Shown piece after piece: positions 31,238-40,700 of a stretch of 40,703 nt of DNA. Positions within the stretch are counted from its first letter, which is position 1. Every line of letters begins with the position of its first letter. Origin of the DNA: an uncultured Thermoleophilia bacterium (GTDB lineage: Bacteria; Actinomycetota; Thermoleophilia; UBA2241); contig CAIOZS010000132.1 of the NCBI GenBank assembly GCA_903862845.1, positions 1 through 40,703 on the forward strand, in the 5' to 3' direction. The notes below the pieces were generated by a model. That model did not search any database. It was not told the origin of the DNA and worked only from the letters and a program-made list of their open reading frames with translations. The translations under genes and the position numbers were made by a program.

Positions 31238-32419
31238 ATGGACAGCCAGAGCGCCGGCGGCTTGCCCGCCGCCGATTGGTACCCCGATCCATCCGGCCGG
31301 CACGGGCTCCGGTACTGGGATGGTGCGGCCTGGACGCACAACGTCGTCGACGGCGGTCAGGTGCCGGCCGACGCCGTCGACGCGCCGGCCCTCGACGCCG
31401 TCGATGCGCCGGGCCTCGACGCCGTCGACGCGCAGCTCCTGCAGCCGGTCGATGCCGACGGCCCAACGACTGGTGACCGAAATCGTCGGACTCCGAACAG
31501 ACGCGCTCGCATCCTCATTCTCTGTACGATCGTCGTGCTCGTGGGCGCCATCGCCGCGGTCGTCCTGACCCAGAGGTACCAGCATGCCGAGCAGGTCAAG
31601 CGTGAGGCCGCTGCATTGGCGAGTCAGGCGCAAGCCGCGGACAAGCTCGCCTCCGAGCTCGACTCCGCGGCGACGGGCTATGCGGGTACGGTGGCCGGAA
31701 TCGAGTCTGCTTTGGCGCACAACGTGACTGCCGTGAGGGATTGGAAGAAGGAGTGGGCCAAACATCAGGCCGACCACAAGAAGAAGATGGCCGCCTACAG
31801 AACGAAGGTCGCTGCCGTCAACGCCTTCAACAGTTCACGCTGGGTGTTCAACGTTCGCACCACCTACTACGAGGCCTCGCGGCCTGGGTTCCTCCTCTAT
31901 CAAGAGCCGAGCATCCCGAGCGGGGACGTTTGGTACGTTGACGGCTTCTACTGCGACGGGGTCTACGTCGACAAGATCCTCACGAGACGGGCCACTCGCC
32001 CGAAGGGGCCGCGCCGCCAGCTGCCGCTACACCCCTCCAATCTAAAGGCTCCGTCCGTGATCGAAGATCCAGTCAGGGACGAGGAGGGCACACTGTCGAG
32101 TCTGCAGACGCGACTCGACGACCTGACCGCCGAGCTGGACTCCGCGAAGCTCGGTCCCCAGTTCCTGCCGGTCGCCGATGAGATCAGAAACGGGATCGAG
32201 CTCCTGCGGACGGACATCGATCTGGCGCTGGACGCTTGCTCCACGGCGGTCCGTCACGATCGCAGCATGGGCTACGTGGCCGTTCAGAGGAATCTCACCA
32301 CTGTCGACGTCACGGGCGTGGAGGAGGCCGTGCAGGCCGTCCGCGTCAGCCTGGTCGATGCTGCCCAGACCCACGGCGTCAAGGTTTCCGCGCTGGTCTG
32401 GGCGTCGGCCACGCCGTGA
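31238..32419 (+). CDS. DUF2510 protein with one membrane helix and a coiled-coil extracytoplasmic domain
   Basis: About 393 residues, starting at ATG 31238 behind GAGGGGGAGG. A DUF2510 motif is at the N-terminus: ADWYPDPSGRHGLRYWDGAA followed by WTHNV. A short repetitive linker follows (VDAPALDAVDAPGLDAVDAQ), then a basic patch and one hydrophobic helix (ILILCTIVVLVGAIAAVVLT). The rest, about 290 residues, is largely helical (LASQAQAADKLASELDSAAT, LSSLQTRLDDLTAELDSAKL), with a mixed middle containing FYCDGVYVDKIL. DUF2510 is mostly actinobacterial and is found at the start of membrane proteins; its role is unknown. The gene ends in a hairpin. The function is unknown. Confidence 0.75.
   Translation: MDSQSAGGLPAADWYPDPSGRHGLRYWDGAAWTHNVVDGGQVPADAVDAPALDAVDAPGLDAVDAQLLQPVDADGPTTGDRNRRTPNRRARILILCTIVVLVGAIAAVVLTQRYQHAEQVKREAAALASQAQAADKLASELDSAATGYAGTVAGIESALAHNVTAVRDWKKEWAKHQADHKKKMAAYRTKVAAVNAFNSSRWVFNVRTTYYEASRPGFLLYQEPSIPSGDVWYVDGFYCDGVYVDKILTRRATRPKGPRRQLPLHPSNLKAPSVIEDPVRDEEGTLSSLQTRLDDLTAELDSAKLGPQFLPVADEIRNGIELLRTDIDLALDACSTAVRHDRSMGYVAVQRNLTTVDVTGVEEAVQAVRVSLVDAAQTHGVKVSALVWASATP
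31370..31438 (+). repeat. 24-base in-frame tandem repeat inside the DUF2510 gene
   Basis: Units at 31370-31393 and 31394-31417 are 24 bases and nearly identical (GACGCCGTCGACGCGCCG followed by six more bases), and a third partial unit spans 31418-31438. Each encodes DAVDAPxL. Length is a multiple of three, so unit number could change without shifting the frame, altering the linker length. Confidence 0.75.
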
Positions 32420-32426
32420 CAATCGC

Positions 32427-32448
32427 GGGGAGAACTGCGCCTCTCCCC
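32427..32448. terminator. Hairpin between convergent genes
   Basis: GGGGAGA (32427-32433) pairs with TCTCCCC (32442-32448) around an eight-base loop, eight bases after the stop of the DUF2510 gene and ahead of the end of the convergent GGDEF gene. Confidence 0.5.
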
Positions 32449-32497
32449 ACCTGCAGAGGGTCGCGATGCCGCGGGCGCGGCGACCCGGCGGCCGGTC

Positions 32498-33562
32498 CTA
32501 CGCGGCGCCGTCGACGTCTCTTCGGCTGAGGGCGGCCTCGACGCGGTTCTTGCCGCGTTGCTTGGCCAGGTAGAGCGCGCGGTCGGCTTGCTCCACGAGC
32601 CCGTCTGCCGAGTCCGCATCCTGGGGCACGCCGGCGACCCCGACGCTGATCGTCACCACCGGCGGTTCGCGGCCGGTCCCCAGGTCGTCTGCTTCGACGC
32701 GGCGCCGGATCCGCTCCGCCACCGCTCGCGCGCCTGGGGAAGGCTGCTCCTCGCCGGTGCTCGGCATGATGATCGCGAGCTCGTCTCCGCCGTAGCGCGC
32801 CACGAGGTCGATCCGCTGCCGGGTCTCGCGGAGCAGGAGCTCCCCGAGACTCTGCAGCAGCGCGTCACCGCCGCGGTGACCGGCGCGATCATTGAAGGCC
32901 TTGAAGTCGTCGATGTCGATCATCAGCAGCGACACGGGCAGGTCGTATCGCGCGGCGCGCGCCACGTCCTGGATGAGCCGTTCGTAGAAGTAGCGATGGT
33001 TGTAGAGGCCGGTGGGGCCGTCGGTGATGGCGAGCTCCTTGACCTCCGCGTAGAGGAGGGAGTTCTGGATCGCCATGGCAGTCAGCGCTGCCAGGGTGGC
33101 GGCGAGCTGGCGGTCGCGGGGGCTGAACACCCTCGTGTAGCGCTTCTCCACGAGCTCGAGGCAGCCGATCACCTCGTCCCGCACGACAATCGGGACGAAC
33201 AGGCAGCTCCGCTCTCCCCACGCCTCCATGCGTTCTCTATCCCGGGCCGACAGGCCGGGATCGTCGAGGTGGATCGCGACCATGCGCCCCTCGTGCAGCG
33301 CGAGGACAAACGCCGGCTGATCGGCGATGGCCATGGATGAGCCCACCCAGCCTGCAGCGGTTGGATCTTCCTCGAGGGCGTAGGAAGCCGAGCACGTCAC
33401 GGAACCCGACTCCGCAGCGTACTCGTAGACGTCGCACTCCCACACCTCGAGGGCGTCCGTGCTCCGCTTCACCACGCCCGCGAGGATGTCCTCGATGGAG
33501 AGGCTGGAGGTGATATCGGTGACGATGTCGGCGGTGACCGTGAAGCGGGTGACGCGTGCCAC
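32498..33562 (-). CDS. GAF-GGDEF protein (diguanylate cyclase)
   Basis: About 354 residues, starting at GTG 33562 with AGGAGG upstream. Residues about 10-165 form a GAF domain (EDILAGVVKRSTDALEVWEC, WGERSCLFVPIVVRDEVIGC, FSPRDRQLAATLAALTAMAI). Residues about 180-345 form a GGDEF domain: ELAITDGPTGLYNHRYFYER, LMIDIDDFKAFNDRAGHRGG, RYGGDELAIIMPS and VTISVGVAGVP. The catalytic signature is GGDEL, a variant usually active, and the metal-binding D-I-D-D-F-K-x-x-N-D is complete. The inhibitory RxxD site expected just before GGDEL reads QRID, so product inhibition may be lost. It makes cyclic di-GMP in response to a signal bound by GAF. No membrane segment is visible. Confidence 0.92.
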   Translation of the reverse strand: MARVTRFTVTADIVTDITSSLSIEDILAGVVKRSTDALEVWECDVYEYAAESGSVTCSASYALEEDPTAAGWVGSSMAIADQPAFVLALHEGRMVAIHLDDPGLSARDRERMEAWGERSCLFVPIVVRDEVIGCLELVEKRYTRVFSPRDRQLAATLAALTAMAIQNSLLYAEVKELAITDGPTGLYNHRYFYERLIQDVARAARYDLPVSLLMIDIDDFKAFNDRAGHRGGDALLQSLGELLLRETRQRIDLVARYGGDELAIIMPSTGEEQPSPGARAVAERIRRRVEADDLGTGREPPVVTISVGVAGVPQDADSADGLVEQADRALYLAKQRGKNRVEAALSRRDVDGAA

Positions 33563-33745
33563 GGTGGACCTCCTGATCTGACCTCATTCGTTGGTCCACT
33601 CCCCATGATAGTACGAGAGCCGGTGCCGCGTGAGCGGCGGGGGCCGAAGGTCCTTGGGAGAGTCCTGCCGCGGGCGTTTGACAGCCCGCCTGCAGGCGAC
33701 CACGATGGGCGATGAAGCCCCCCAGCGGTCCAAGGAGCAATCAGC

Positions 33746-34018
33746 ATGGGCGCCATCGAGCCGATCCACATCCTCATCGTTCTCATCGTCGTCCTGCTTC
33801 TCTTCGGAGCCAAGCGCATCCCGGAGCTCGGCAGGTCCTTGGGCAGCGGCATCCGCGAGCTCAAGAAGAGCACGCAGGAGTTTCATCGCCCGGTGGAGGC
33901 CGGCGTCGAGGCGGGGCCGCGGGCGCAGGCCGCGCTCATGGCGCCGTCGACCGCCCCGGGGCCGGATGTCCGGGGCGCTTCCGCAGGCGACGTTTCCGCC
34001 TCGAGGCAAGACGCCTGA
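33746..34018 (+). CDS. tatA: TatA/TatE-family twin-arginine translocase subunit
   Basis: About 90 residues, starting at ATG 33746 behind AAGGAG. The N-terminal membrane helix (IHILIVLIVVLLLFGAKRIP) is followed by FG-x-K-x-(I/L)-P-E-L-G-R-S-L-G, the hinge glycine and amphipathic helix typical of TatA. The tail is proline/alanine-rich and acidic. TatA oligomers form the channel for folded proteins. It is isolated: no tatB or tatC is adjacent, though a Tat-like leader is seen on the metallo-beta-lactamase-fold enzyme in this window. Its position next to an oxidoreductase gene may be fortuitous. TatB is an alternative but the short size favours TatA. Confidence 0.9.
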   Translation: MGAIEPIHILIVLIVVLLLFGAKRIPELGRSLGSGIRELKKSTQEFHRPVEAGVEAGPRAQAALMAPSTAPGPDVRGASAGDVSASRQDA

Positions 34019-34090
34019 CCAACGTCGCGCGGCACGGGGCCTGTGCTCCGGGCGTCCGTGGACGGCTGCGGCGCGTTCCCAAGGAGACTC

Positions 34091-35074
<984 letters not shown>

Positions 35075-35113
35075 CGGCGTGCGGGTCGGCCCGCGCTGCA
35101 AAGGGGAGGACCT

Positions 35114-35905
35114 ACGAGCGAGAAGCCCATCGACCCGGTTTCGTCAGGCGAGCTCGATCAGCGCTGGCTGCAGGCGCTCTGCCGGCGCACCGACGAAGTG
35201 CTGTGGACCGGCTATCGCTTCGCCCTGGGCGCGGCGGGCGCGGCGTGGCCGCGCGTCATGTTCCCTCTGAAAGGCCGGGAGTGGCGGGTCGGTGAGCAGG
35301 AGGCGCGGCTCGCCTTCGTGGCCGCGCTGCTCGCGGACGCGGAGGCGGGCTCGTGGGCCTTCGCCGCCGAGGCGCCGACCAGGCTCTCCTACCGCTCTGC
35401 GCAGCGCGGCAGCGGCGCAAAGGCGCAGCGTGCGCTCACGGATCTCGCGCTGTATCGGCAGGCCCGTGACGGACCGGCCCTTGCCGTGCAGTTCAAGTCG
35501 GGGGGCCGCTCGGGCAAGGCCGAGATCGACGAGAGCGTCAGGGAGGCCGTCGCCGCGATCCTCGCCGAGCAGCCCGACGCCCTCTGGTTCCATGTCGTGC
35601 GCAGCGCCAACGGCGCGACCCTCCAGGGGCTCCTGCGCACCCTGGACGCGGCGATCTCGCGGCTCAGCAATCCCTTCAAGCTGCGCGACTATCTGGCGCC
35701 CGGCAAGACCGTCGAGCCGCGCGCCAAGACGATCGCCTTTCACGTCTGCATCCTCAATCCCGACGTGACGGCCTCCATCCATCGGGTGCTCGAGTACGTT
35801 CCGGGCAAGCCTGAGCGCGACTTCTTCGCGCTCGCGACCACGGCGACCCGCACCTCGCTCGAGATCGCGGACGGGCAGGGCTGGAGCGTGCATCGGCGCG
35901 ACTGA
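35114..35905 (+). CDS. PD-(D/E)XK-like protein with apparent ACG start
   Basis: About 263 residues if the frame starts at ACG 35114, directly behind AAAGGGGAGG. No ATG, GTG or TTG is in frame until GTG 35198, yet the intervening codons (SEKPIDPVSSGELDQRWLQA) look coding. The ACG followed by AGC GAG may be a mutated ATG. The core reads RALTDLALYRQARDGPALAV then QFKSGGRSGKAEIDESVREA. Two acidic/lysine positions on adjacent strands (D...QxK) resemble the endonuclease-like PD-(D/E)XK fold, with a helix rich in E/D following. The catalytic set is imperfect, so activity is uncertain; I do not know the family. A restriction-related or DNA repair role would be a guess. Confidence 0.55.
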   Translation, partial: TSEKPIDPVSSGELDQRWLQALCRRTDEVLWTGYRFALGAAGAAWPRVMFPLKGREWRVGEQEARLAFVAALLADAEAGSWAFAAEAPTRLSYRSAQRGSGAKAQRALTDLALYRQARDGPALAVQFKSGGRSGKAEIDESVREAVAAILAEQPDALWFHVVRSANGATLQGLLRTLDAAISRLSNPFKLRDYLAPGKTVEPRAKTIAFHVCILNPDVTASIHRVLEYVPGKPERDFFALATTATRTSLEIADGQGWSVHRRD

Positions 35906-35968
35906 GCCGGGCGCTCTGCACGCGGCTTCGCGCGCCGAGGCTTGCGGGAATCCGGTGAGACCGATAAC

Positions 35969-35997
35969 TTGACGGATTGAGTCGTCGCACGTACCTG
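35969..35997 (+). promoter_or_regulatory. Possible promoter for the cyclase-family gene
   Basis: TTGACG (35969-35974) and TACCTG (35992-35997) with a 17-base spacer lie 35 bases before the TTG start at 36032. The -10 box is a weak match. Confidence 0.3.
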
Positions 35998-36031
35998 TGA
36001 GCCGATCCGGGCAGGAGCACGAGGAGGAATC

Positions 36032-36727
36032 TTGATCTCAGTAGAGCGAGTCATCGATCTCACGCGGCCGATCACCGGTGACATCGCCATGTGGCCGGGC
36101 ACGCCGGCGCCGAGCTTTGAGACCGGAGTCACGGTCGAGAAGGACGGCTTCTTTGCCCGCAAGATCCATCTCTGGGAGCACACCGGGACGCACCTTGATG
36201 CTCCCGCGCACTTCATCCAGGGCGCTGCGACGATCGAGAGCATTCCTGTGGAGCGACTGGTGTGCGCGGCCGTGGTCATCGACGTCGCCGACAGATGCGA
36301 TGGGCAGCCCGACTACGCGGTGACCGTGCAAGACGTGGCGCGTTTCGAGGCCGCTCACGGTCAGGTACCGCGCGGCTGCGCCGTGCTCCTGCGCACCGGC
36401 TGGGACGCCTACGGCGACGATCACGAACGCTACATGGGCCCTTCGGGTGACCTGCATTTCCCGGGGATCGGCGAGGCAGCCGCACTGCTTCTCGTCGAGG
36501 AGCGCGGCGTGATCGGCATCGGCATCGACACGCTGGGCATCGACCCCGGCAACGTCACCGAGTTCTCCGTGCATCGCCACGGCACGTTGCCCCACGGAGC
36601 GTGGAACCTCGAGGGCCTGGTCAACCTCGAACAGGTGCCTCCGGTAGGTGCGCTGCTCATCGTCGCTGCGCTGCCGCTGGTCGGCGGGTCGGCGTCTCCG
36701 GCGCGGGTCGTGGCGCTCATCGGATAG
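36032..36727 (+). CDS. Cyclase family protein (arylformamidase/KynB-like metal hydrolase)
   Basis: About 231 residues from TTG 36032, behind GGAGGAA. The metal-binding signature is WEHTGTHLDAPAHFIQGAAT, the H-x-G-T-H-x-D-x-P-x-H pattern of the cyclase/KynB family. VIDLTRPITGDIAMWPGTPA at the start and GIGIDTLGIDPGNVTEFSVH later also fit. Family members hydrolyse N-formylkynurenine (tryptophan degradation), isatin or cyclic amides. The enzyme is a soluble zinc or manganese hydrolase. Its downstream neighbour, on the same strand, is an amino-acid permease, so breakdown of an amino-acid derivative is likely, but nothing else of the kynurenine pathway is seen. Confidence 0.88.
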   Translation: MISVERVIDLTRPITGDIAMWPGTPAPSFETGVTVEKDGFFARKIHLWEHTGTHLDAPAHFIQGAATIESIPVERLVCAAVVIDVADRCDGQPDYAVTVQDVARFEAAHGQVPRGCAVLLRTGWDAYGDDHERYMGPSGDLHFPGIGEAAALLLVEERGVIGIGIDTLGIDPGNVTEFSVHRHGTLPHGAWNLEGLVNLEQVPPVGALLIVAALPLVGGSASPARVVALIG

Positions 36728-36906
36728 TAGGGATCGGCGAGGTCACGATGAAGGTGCAGGCGGACCGCGCGGGGGACGGAGCTCAGGCGGACGTGACGGA
36801 GGCACATCTGTCCGGGTCGCGAAGGTGAACGACGAGCGGAAGCTCGGGGACCCCTTGTCGAGGGGTAAATGACCGGCAGGTGCAAGCGTCTAGGGAGGGT
36901 CGGGAA

Positions 36907-38433
36907 TTGAGCACACCAGGCAAACTGATTGAAGGCCCAGGCCTGCGTCGGGAGCTCAACATCTGGGAAGCCATCGGGGTTTCCCTCGCTCTCATGGCTC
37001 CGTCCATGGCGGCCAACATCAATCCGCAGGCGACGGCCATGAACGTGGGTCGTGCCGTGCCGCTCGCGTTTCTCATCGCCACCGTCGCCATCTTGCTCGT
37101 CGCGCACTCGTTCGTGCGTCTGAGCCAGAAGTTCAACCATGCCGGGTCGGTGTATGGCTACCTCGGAGCCACCTTGGGGCCACGTTGGGGGGTCACGGCA
37201 GGGTGGGCGCTGGCCGGAACATACATGTTCTACGCCGTGCTGACCGCGATGGCGGCGGGGATCTTCGGGTCGACGTTCCTGAACGATGTCGGCATCTGGC
37301 ACAATCCGCCGTCGTGGTCGGGATTCCTCATCGGCGGCCTGGCGCTCATCCTCGTGTGGTACCTGGCGGTGGCTCCTATCCGCCTGACGACGAACACCCT
37401 TCTCATCATCGAGGGAACCACCGTCCTCCTTATCCTGGTGGTCAGCGCGGTCGTGCTCGTGCGTCTGCTCAATCACACGGCTCCGACCCACACCTCGTTC
37501 ACCTGGAGCGTCTTCACGCCCGCGAGTGGCATCGGGCAGTCGGCTCTCTTCCTCGGAGTTGTCTTCGGCTTCCTTTCGTTTGCCGGCTTTGAGGCGGCCT
37601 CGACGCTCGGCGAAGAAACCCGGAGCCCGAGGCGCGACATCCCCAGGGCCATCCTGGGTGTCGCCATCTTTGGGGGCCTCTACTTCGTGGTGGTCACCGC
37701 CATCGAGGTGATGGGCTTCGGCACGAGCGCCGACGGTCTCGCGGCCTTCACCAGCTCGGGTTCGCTGCTCGGCGACCTAGGCTCGAAGTTCATCGCCGCC
37801 TGGGTCGGCGATATCGTCACTCTCGGCACCGCGATCAGCGGTTTTGCCTGCGCCCTGGCCTGCACGGTTGGTGCGGCTCGCCTCCTCTACGCACTCAGCC
37901 GCGACGGCATTGGGCCGCGGAGGCTGGCCACAGTCTCGAAGAAGCACGGGACCCCGAGTGCCGCGGTCGCCGTGACCGTCATCGCCTCCTACATCGTGAT
38001 CGCGGTCACCATCATCCTCTTCAAAGCGAAGCCCTTCGACACGTACGCGTGGTCGGCGACCATCGGTACTCTCGTGCTCCTCGTCGTCTATGTGCTGTCC
38101 TGCGTCGGCGCGATGCGCGTGTTGTTCTTCTCCAAGGTGAGGACGACCCCCCTGTGGGAGATCATCTTGCCGATCGGCGCGATCATCGTGCTCGGCTACA
38201 CCCTGTACCGCAACGTCGTACCGTACCCCACGGGGGCCGGCAAATGGCTGCCCATCATCGCGGCCCTCTGGATCGTGTTCGCGATTGCGGTCGTCGTCGT
38301 GCGGCCCAAGCTGGCCAAGGAAGCCGGAATCCGGCTGGCCGTCGATGAAGGCCTCCTGACGGAGGGCGGCTCGCCGGTGAGCGCGACAAGCGCGGCGCCC
38401 CACGGCTCCGACCGGGACCCCGGCGCCTCCTGA
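36907..38433 (+). CDS. APC-family amino acid permease
   Basis: About 508 residues from TTG 36907 with GGGAGGG eight bases upstream; GTG 36880 is a longer alternative. Twelve or so hydrophobic helices follow. The first has IWEAIGVSLALMAPSMAANI, with the unwound G-x-x-L-x-x-x-A-P signature of the APC fold. Helix 6, FLSFAGFEAASTLGEETRSP, is another hallmark, with basic PRRDIPRA after it. Substrates are amino acids or amines moved with protons or by exchange. It lies 180 bases after the cyclase gene and ends in a strong hairpin terminator. Substrate specificity is not predictable. Confidence 0.93.
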   Translation: MSTPGKLIEGPGLRRELNIWEAIGVSLALMAPSMAANINPQATAMNVGRAVPLAFLIATVAILLVAHSFVRLSQKFNHAGSVYGYLGATLGPRWGVTAGWALAGTYMFYAVLTAMAAGIFGSTFLNDVGIWHNPPSWSGFLIGGLALILVWYLAVAPIRLTTNTLLIIEGTTVLLILVVSAVVLVRLLNHTAPTHTSFTWSVFTPASGIGQSALFLGVVFGFLSFAGFEAASTLGEETRSPRRDIPRAILGVAIFGGLYFVVVTAIEVMGFGTSADGLAAFTSSGSLLGDLGSKFIAAWVGDIVTLGTAISGFACALACTVGAARLLYALSRDGIGPRRLATVSKKHGTPSAAVAVTVIASYIVIAVTIILFKAKPFDTYAWSATIGTLVLLVVYVLSCVGAMRVLFFSKVRTTPLWEIILPIGAIIVLGYTLYRNVVPYPTGAGKWLPIIAALWIVFAIAVVVVRPKLAKEAGIRLAVDEGLLTEGGSPVSATSAAPHGSDRDPGAS

Positions 38434-38440
38434 GAACAGC

Positions 38441-38492
38441 GGTCCGCCCGCCCGGCCTGCAGCGTAGCTGCCCGAGGCCGGGCGGGCGGACC
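38441..38492 (+). terminator. Strong hairpin terminator after the permease gene
   Basis: GGTCCGCCCGCCCGGCCT (38441-38458) pairs perfectly over 18 bases with its complement at 38475-38492, around a 16-base loop. It begins eight bases after the stop codon. There is no T-run. Confidence 0.65.
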
Positions 38493-38584
38493 CGGCGGGA
38501 ATCGCGCTTCGCGGCGGTAGCGAAAGGCAAGTGGCCGCGTCATCCGCGGCGCACCTGCGCGGCGATGACTTCGTAGGGGGCCGA

Positions 38585-39595
38585 ATGCGCAGACTCGTGG
38601 TTCTCATCCTTCTCGTCGCCGGCCTGGCGGCCGCCTGCCCCGCCGCCGCCCCGGCGAGCCGCCCTCCCGCTCGGCAGCCGGCAGGGTCGTCGCCGACGCC
38701 GCGGCCGCTGGTCGTCCTGATCGGCGGCTTGAGCTCGCAGACCCCAAGCCGCGAGGGCGACCCGCGCGGCGGCGCCTGGAAGTTCGTGAAGCGGCGGCTC
38801 GAGGCGGCCGGCTACGACGTGTACGCGGCGGCGACGCGGCCGCAGGCGCTGCCCGGCGAAGACCCCGATTTCATCGACTCGGAATCCGGCGACTGGCGCG
38901 CGTCGGCCAGGCGCCTCGACCTTCAGCTCGAAGGCGAGGGCTACGGCGGCCGCCCCGTCGTCCTCGTCGGGCATTCCATGGGCGGCCTCATCGCCAGGGT
39001 CTACGCGCAGATCTGGCAGGACTTGGGCAGCGGCTGCGAGCCGCTCGGCATCGTCCAGCTCGGCACGCCGAACGAGGGCTCGGCGGCGGCCCACTTGGCG
39101 GTAGGGCCCTTCGACTCCGATGCCGCCGACAAGCTCGCCGACCCCGTCTTCATGGCGGCGTTCAACGACGGGTTCCCGAACGCTCAGGGCCTGCCGATCT
39201 ATCGCATCGCCGGCGCCTACTTCCCCAAGGCGGCCCGCGCGCTCTCGCTGCAGCGCGTCGACCTGAGGCTGATCTGGAATGCCGTCTACGCGCTGTACGG
39301 GACGCAGGACAACGACTCGGTGGTGACCGTGGCCAGCGTCCGCGGCGGGCCGACGCGCGGCTGGCGCGGCTGCGCCACGTTCAAGGCCGTGCACGCCGAC
39401 TCCCAGTGGCTGTCGTCGTTCCGCGACGCCGCCGGCTGCGTGCTGCCGCGGCGCTCGGGCAAGAAGGGTGCCGCGGCGATCGACGAGAGGATCATGCTCA
39501 AGATCATCGCCGATGTGCGCGGCGTCGCCTCCGGCGCCACGCAGGTGAAGACCGTCTACGACGGTCAGGGCGCCTCGCGGCCTGCCTGGAAGTAG
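38585..39595 (+). CDS. Lipase-like alpha/beta hydrolase lipoprotein
   Basis: About 336 residues from ATG 38585, which follows a GGGGG site. The N-terminus (MRRLVVLILLVAGLAAACPA) is a signal with a possible lipobox cysteine, and a proline-rich linker follows. The hydrolase domain has VVLIGGLSSQTPSREG, the nucleophile elbow VVLVGHSMGGLIARVYAQIW with Ser near residue 130, then IVQLGTPNEGSAAAHLA and DNDSVVTVASVRGG, which fits triacylglycerol lipase-like or PGAP1/LipE-type enzymes. The catalytic histidine is probably in VHADSQWLSS. It is exported and acts outside the membrane. Substrate is unknown. It ends facing the diaminopropionate ammonia-lyase gene. Confidence 0.85.
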   Translation: MRRLVVLILLVAGLAAACPAAAPASRPPARQPAGSSPTPRPLVVLIGGLSSQTPSREGDPRGGAWKFVKRRLEAAGYDVYAAATRPQALPGEDPDFIDSESGDWRASARRLDLQLEGEGYGGRPVVLVGHSMGGLIARVYAQIWQDLGSGCEPLGIVQLGTPNEGSAAAHLAVGPFDSDAADKLADPVFMAAFNDGFPNAQGLPIYRIAGAYFPKAARALSLQRVDLRLIWNAVYALYGTQDNDSVVTVASVRGGPTRGWRGCATFKAVHADSQWLSSFRDAAGCVLPRRSGKKGAAAIDERIMLKIIADVRGVASGATQVKTVYDGQGASRPAWK

Positions 39596-39615
39596 CCGCG
39601 GCCGTCGCCGCGGCT
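39594..39615. terminator. Compact bidirectional hairpin shared by two stop codons
   Basis: AGCCGCGGC (39594-39602) pairs perfectly with GCCGCGGCT (39607-39615) around the loop CGTC. Its arms touch the stop of the lipase-like gene (39593-39595) and that of the ammonia-lyase gene (39615-39617) on the other strand, so 19 bases separate the two genes. Confidence 0.6.
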
Positions 39616-40700
39616 CACCCGTGCCCGACGATCCGCGCGTAGGCCTGCGGATCGGTCGCGCCTTCTGTCGAGAAGACGAGCACGTTGGCGCGCGCGCCGA
39701 TGCCGAAGCGCGCGCGTGGCTCAGCCAGCTCGGGGGCGGAGCAAAGGGCGAGCAGCCCGGCGAGTCCGGCGGCGCCGCTCTCGCCCGACTCTATGCCTGC
39801 GTGCGCCAGCAGGCGCATGGCTTCGCGCGCGCGCTCGTCGTCGACGGTGATGCAGAGATCGTACGTGCCGGCCAGAAGGGGCCAGGCGACGAGTGACAGC
39901 GTGCCGCAATTGAGGCCGGCCATGATGGAGCGGTGCGGGCCGGGGACGGTGACGATCCTGCCGGCGGCCAGCGACTCCAGCATGCACGCTGCGTCGCCCG
40001 GTTCTACCGACACGAGGGTAGGGCCCTCGCCGCCGCGGTAGTGCGCGCCGACCGCGGCGGCCAGGGCCCCCACGCCGCACTGCACGAGCGCGACGTCCGG
40101 CTGCGGTAGTCCGCCCTGGTCCAACTGCTCGTCGATCTCGTGGAGGATCGTGGCGTAGCCGGCGATCACGGCTTTGGGGATGTGCTCATAGCCGGGCCAC
40201 GACGTGTCGCTGACGATGAGGCACCGCTCGCCGGCGTCTTGTGCCGCGCGGGAGACGGCGTCGTCGTAGGAGCCGCCCACGACCTCAAGCCGCGCGCCCT
40301 CCCCCTCGATCGCGTCGATGCGCGCCCGGACCGTGCCCGCAGGCACGTAGATCGTGGCTTCCAGACCGAGCAGTGCGGCCATGTGAGCCACGGCTCTCCC
40401 GTGGTTGCCGTCCGTGGCTGTGACGAGCTTCAAGGGACGCAGAGATTCGGCGCGCTCCAGAAGGGCCGCGAAGGTGGGCGCCGCAGGCAGCCCGAGCAGT
40501 TCCGCGATGGCGCAGTTCACGGCCCACGACGCGCCGAGGATCTTGAACGCGGGGAGCCCGAGGCAGCGTGACTGATCCTTGACGACAAGCGACGCGACGC
40601 CCACCCGCCGGGCCAGCTCGGGAGTGCTTATCAGTGGCGTCGGCGCGTACCCCGGCATGCTCTGGTGAAACGCCGCGGGATCGGGCGCGGCCGGCGGCAT
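39615..40700 (-). CDS. dpaL: Diaminopropionate ammonia-lyase
   Basis: About 361 residues from ATG 40700 near the right edge, with only three bases left, so the ribosome site is out of view and a longer N-terminus cannot be excluded. It is a fold type II PLP enzyme: FHQSMPGYAPTPLISTPELA, the PLP lysine in LGLPAFKILGASWAVNCAIA, VTATDGNHGRAVAHMAALLG, QCGVGALAAAVGAHYRGGEG, and MAGLNCGTLSLVAWPLLAGT. These match DpaL, which splits 2,3-diaminopropionate to pyruvate and two ammonia. The GESGAAGLAGL segment binds the PLP ring. It may belong to an amino-acid degradation set with the permease. A threonine or serine dehydratase is a weaker alternative. Confidence 0.88.
   Translation of the reverse strand: MPPAAPDPAAFHQSMPGYAPTPLISTPELARRVGVASLVVKDQSRCLGLPAFKILGASWAVNCAIAELLGLPAAPTFAALLERAESLRPLKLVTATDGNHGRAVAHMAALLGLEATIYVPAGTVRARIDAIEGEGARLEVVGGSYDDAVSRAAQDAGERCLIVSDTSWPGYEHIPKAVIAGYATILHEIDEQLDQGGLPQPDVALVQCGVGALAAAVGAHYRGGEGPTLVSVEPGDAACMLESLAAGRIVTVPGPHRSIMAGLNCGTLSLVAWPLLAGTYDLCITVDDERAREAMRLLAHAGIESGESGAAGLAGLLALCSAPELAEPRARFGIGARANVLVFSTEGATDPQAYARIVGHG

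Noticed and set aside
31370-31438. CRISPR-like or regulatory repeat array
   Set aside because: The units are contiguous, without unique spacers, and lie inside a reading frame, so they are a coding repeat.
36748-36831. 27-codon frame between the cyclase and permease genes with a GGCGAGG site
   Set aside because: Weak ribosome site, no hydrophobic segment or known motif, and the charged product looks random; I list it only as a weak possibility.
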